This document shows, piece by piece, positions 4,416 through 5,305 of a stretch of 5,305 nucleotides of DNA. Location of the stretch: the NCBI GenBank assembly GCA_030633795.1, contig DAOWCB010000130.1, forward strand, positions 1 to 5,305, given 5' to 3'. The translations under genes and the position numbers were made by a program. The notes under the pieces are model-generated. The model saw only the letters and a list, made by a program, of their open reading frames with translations. It did not search any database and was not told the DNA's origin. This DNA is from Candidatus Aminicenantota bacterium. GTDB lineage: Bacteria > Acidobacteriota > Aminicenantia > Aminicenantales > Aminicenantaceae. Numbering within the stretch: the stretch's first letter is position 1; every line of letters begins with the position of its first letter.

Positions 4416-5305
4416 ATGGACAAAAAAAAGGCTCTGGAAAAAATTGCCCAAAGGTTAAGGATTCACTCTTTCAAGATGACTTCCAAGGCGGGATCCGGTC
4501 ATCCGACGACATGTTCTTCCATGGCAGAGCTTGCAGCCTGTTTATTCTTTGATGAAATGAGATACAACATCCATGATCCCTTCGATTGGTCCAATGATGA
4601 GTTTGTCCTCTCCAAAGGACATGCAGCTCCTATCCTCTGGGCGGCTTATGCCGAAGCCGGCATAATTTCGCAAAAAAGCCTCATGAATCTGCGGAAGATC
4701 ACATCATCCTTAGAAGGTCATCCCACGCCCCGGATGAAATGGGTCAAGGGAGCGACCGGTTCTCTCGGACAAGGCCTTTCCGTCGGAGTGGGACTGGCCA
4801 TGGCTATGAAACTGGGAAAATGTCCAAGGCGGGTCTATGTCGTGATGGGGGATGGGGAATGTGCCGAGGGAGCTGTATGGGAAGCAGCAAACCAAGCCTC
4901 CCTGGCCGGTCTTGATAACCTGTGTGCCATATTGGACATCAACAGGCTGGGGCAGTCCGATCCGACCATGCACGAGCATGACCTGGATGCTTATGAGAGA
5001 AAGTTCGAAGCTTTTGGCTGGAATACAGTCAAAATCGATGGGCATAACATATCCCAGATATTGTCCGCCTTTAAAAAGGCCAAACAGTCCAAAAAGCCGA
5101 CAGCCATCATTGCCAAGACCATAAAGGGCAAGGGTGTTTCCTTTTGTGAGGATAAAAATGGCTGGCATGGCAAGCCTTTGAAACAGGCAGATCTCGAGCG
5201 AGCACTGGATGAGCTCGGTCCGATGCCGGAAATCGATGCGAAAAAATATGTCCAAAAGCCGAATAAATTAAAAAAACCCAAATTAAAAAGAGGGTTTCAA
5301 TTCGC
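4416..5305 (+). CDS. tkt: Transketolase, animal-type, N-terminal part (runs off window)
   Basis: The frame is open from ATG 4416 to the window end (296 codons), covering the thiamine-diphosphate (PP) domain and the start of the linker. Visible landmarks: AGSGHPT (25-31, H30), LSKGHAAPIL (65-74, H69), GHPTP (101-105), ATGSLGQGL (113-121), the cofactor-binding GDGECAEGAVWEA (145-157), LDINRLGQSDP (173-183), FEAFGW (197-202), AIIAKTIKGKG (230-240) and WHGKPL (250-255). These match the animal (human TKT) style of transketolase more closely than the E. coli TktA style. The enzyme moves two-carbon units between sugar phosphates in the pentose phosphate pathway, in the cytosol. The lysine-rich stretch at 281-292 looks like the interdomain linker, so a full-length enzyme of about 620 residues is more likely than a split subunit, although the rest is not seen. 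AGGAG lies 11 bases upstream of ATG, a rather long spacing. Confidence 0.93.
   Translation, partial: MDKKKALEKIAQRLRIHSFKMTSKAGSGHPTTCSSMAELAACLFFDEMRYNIHDPFDWSNDEFVLSKGHAAPILWAAYAEAGIISQKSLMNLRKITSSLEGHPTPRMKWVKGATGSLGQGLSVGVGLAMAMKLGKCPRRVYVVMGDGECAEGAVWEAANQASLAGLDNLCAILDINRLGQSDPTMHEHDLDAYERKFEAFGWNTVKIDGHNISQILSAFKKAKQSKKPTAIIAKTIKGKGVSFCEDKNGWHGKPLKQADLERALDELGPMPEIDAKKYVQKPNKLKKPKLKRGFQF

Noticed and set aside
4710..5255. 181-codon open frame on the minus strand
   Set aside because: It is antisense to the transketolase, which is unambiguous in the plus frame.

Overview
The window reads as bacterial chromosome of moderate GC, gene-dense, with Shine-Dalgarno-type starts and sigma70-like promoters. 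The organism cannot be fixed from it. The protein styles (a CelD-type acyltransferase, a GT4 glycosyltransferase, a PIG-L deacetylase, an animal-type transketolase) and the short dispersed-looking repeats would suit a Desulfobacterota-like or other anaerobic Gram-negative lineage, but that is a low-confidence guess.

Layout. Positions 1-313 hold no gene I can support. They contain a 131-bp element with near-perfect inverted-repeat ends (69-199), a G-run cluster, and a GTCCCC-type repeat-like stretch. A plus-strand pair follows: a CelD/BcsL-family GNAT-fold acyltransferase (314-1324) and a GT4 glycosyltransferase of the MshA/sucrose-phosphate-synthase-like type (1321-2604), joined by an ATGA overlap. 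A PIG-L zinc deacetylase (2561-3265) lies on the minus strand, and its 3' end overlaps the 3' end of the glycosyltransferase gene by 44 bp. A short divergent region (3266-3369) carries a symmetric 30-bp promoter-like palindrome and a 12-bp tandem repeat. Next is a tandem-GNAT gene (3370-4298), organised and sized like mycothiol synthase MshD but broken by an apparent one-base deletion near 3653. A good sigma70-like promoter (4338-4366) then precedes a transketolase gene that starts at 4416 and runs off the window.

How the genes may fit together. An MshA-like glycosyltransferase, a PIG-L (MshB/BshB-fold) deacetylase and an MshD-like double GNAT are three of the four enzyme classes of mycothiol synthesis. 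The cysteine ligase MshC is not in the window, and a CelD-type acyltransferase is present in addition. This could be a pathway for a small glycoside or thiol-like metabolite, or a fragment of a surface-glycan locus, where CelD, GT4 and PIG-L proteins are also common. The sequence alone does not decide. Gene order (+ + - +) rules out a single operon, although the deacetylase and double-GNAT genes may share one divergent regulatory site. The transketolase has its own promoter and may be an unrelated central-metabolism gene.
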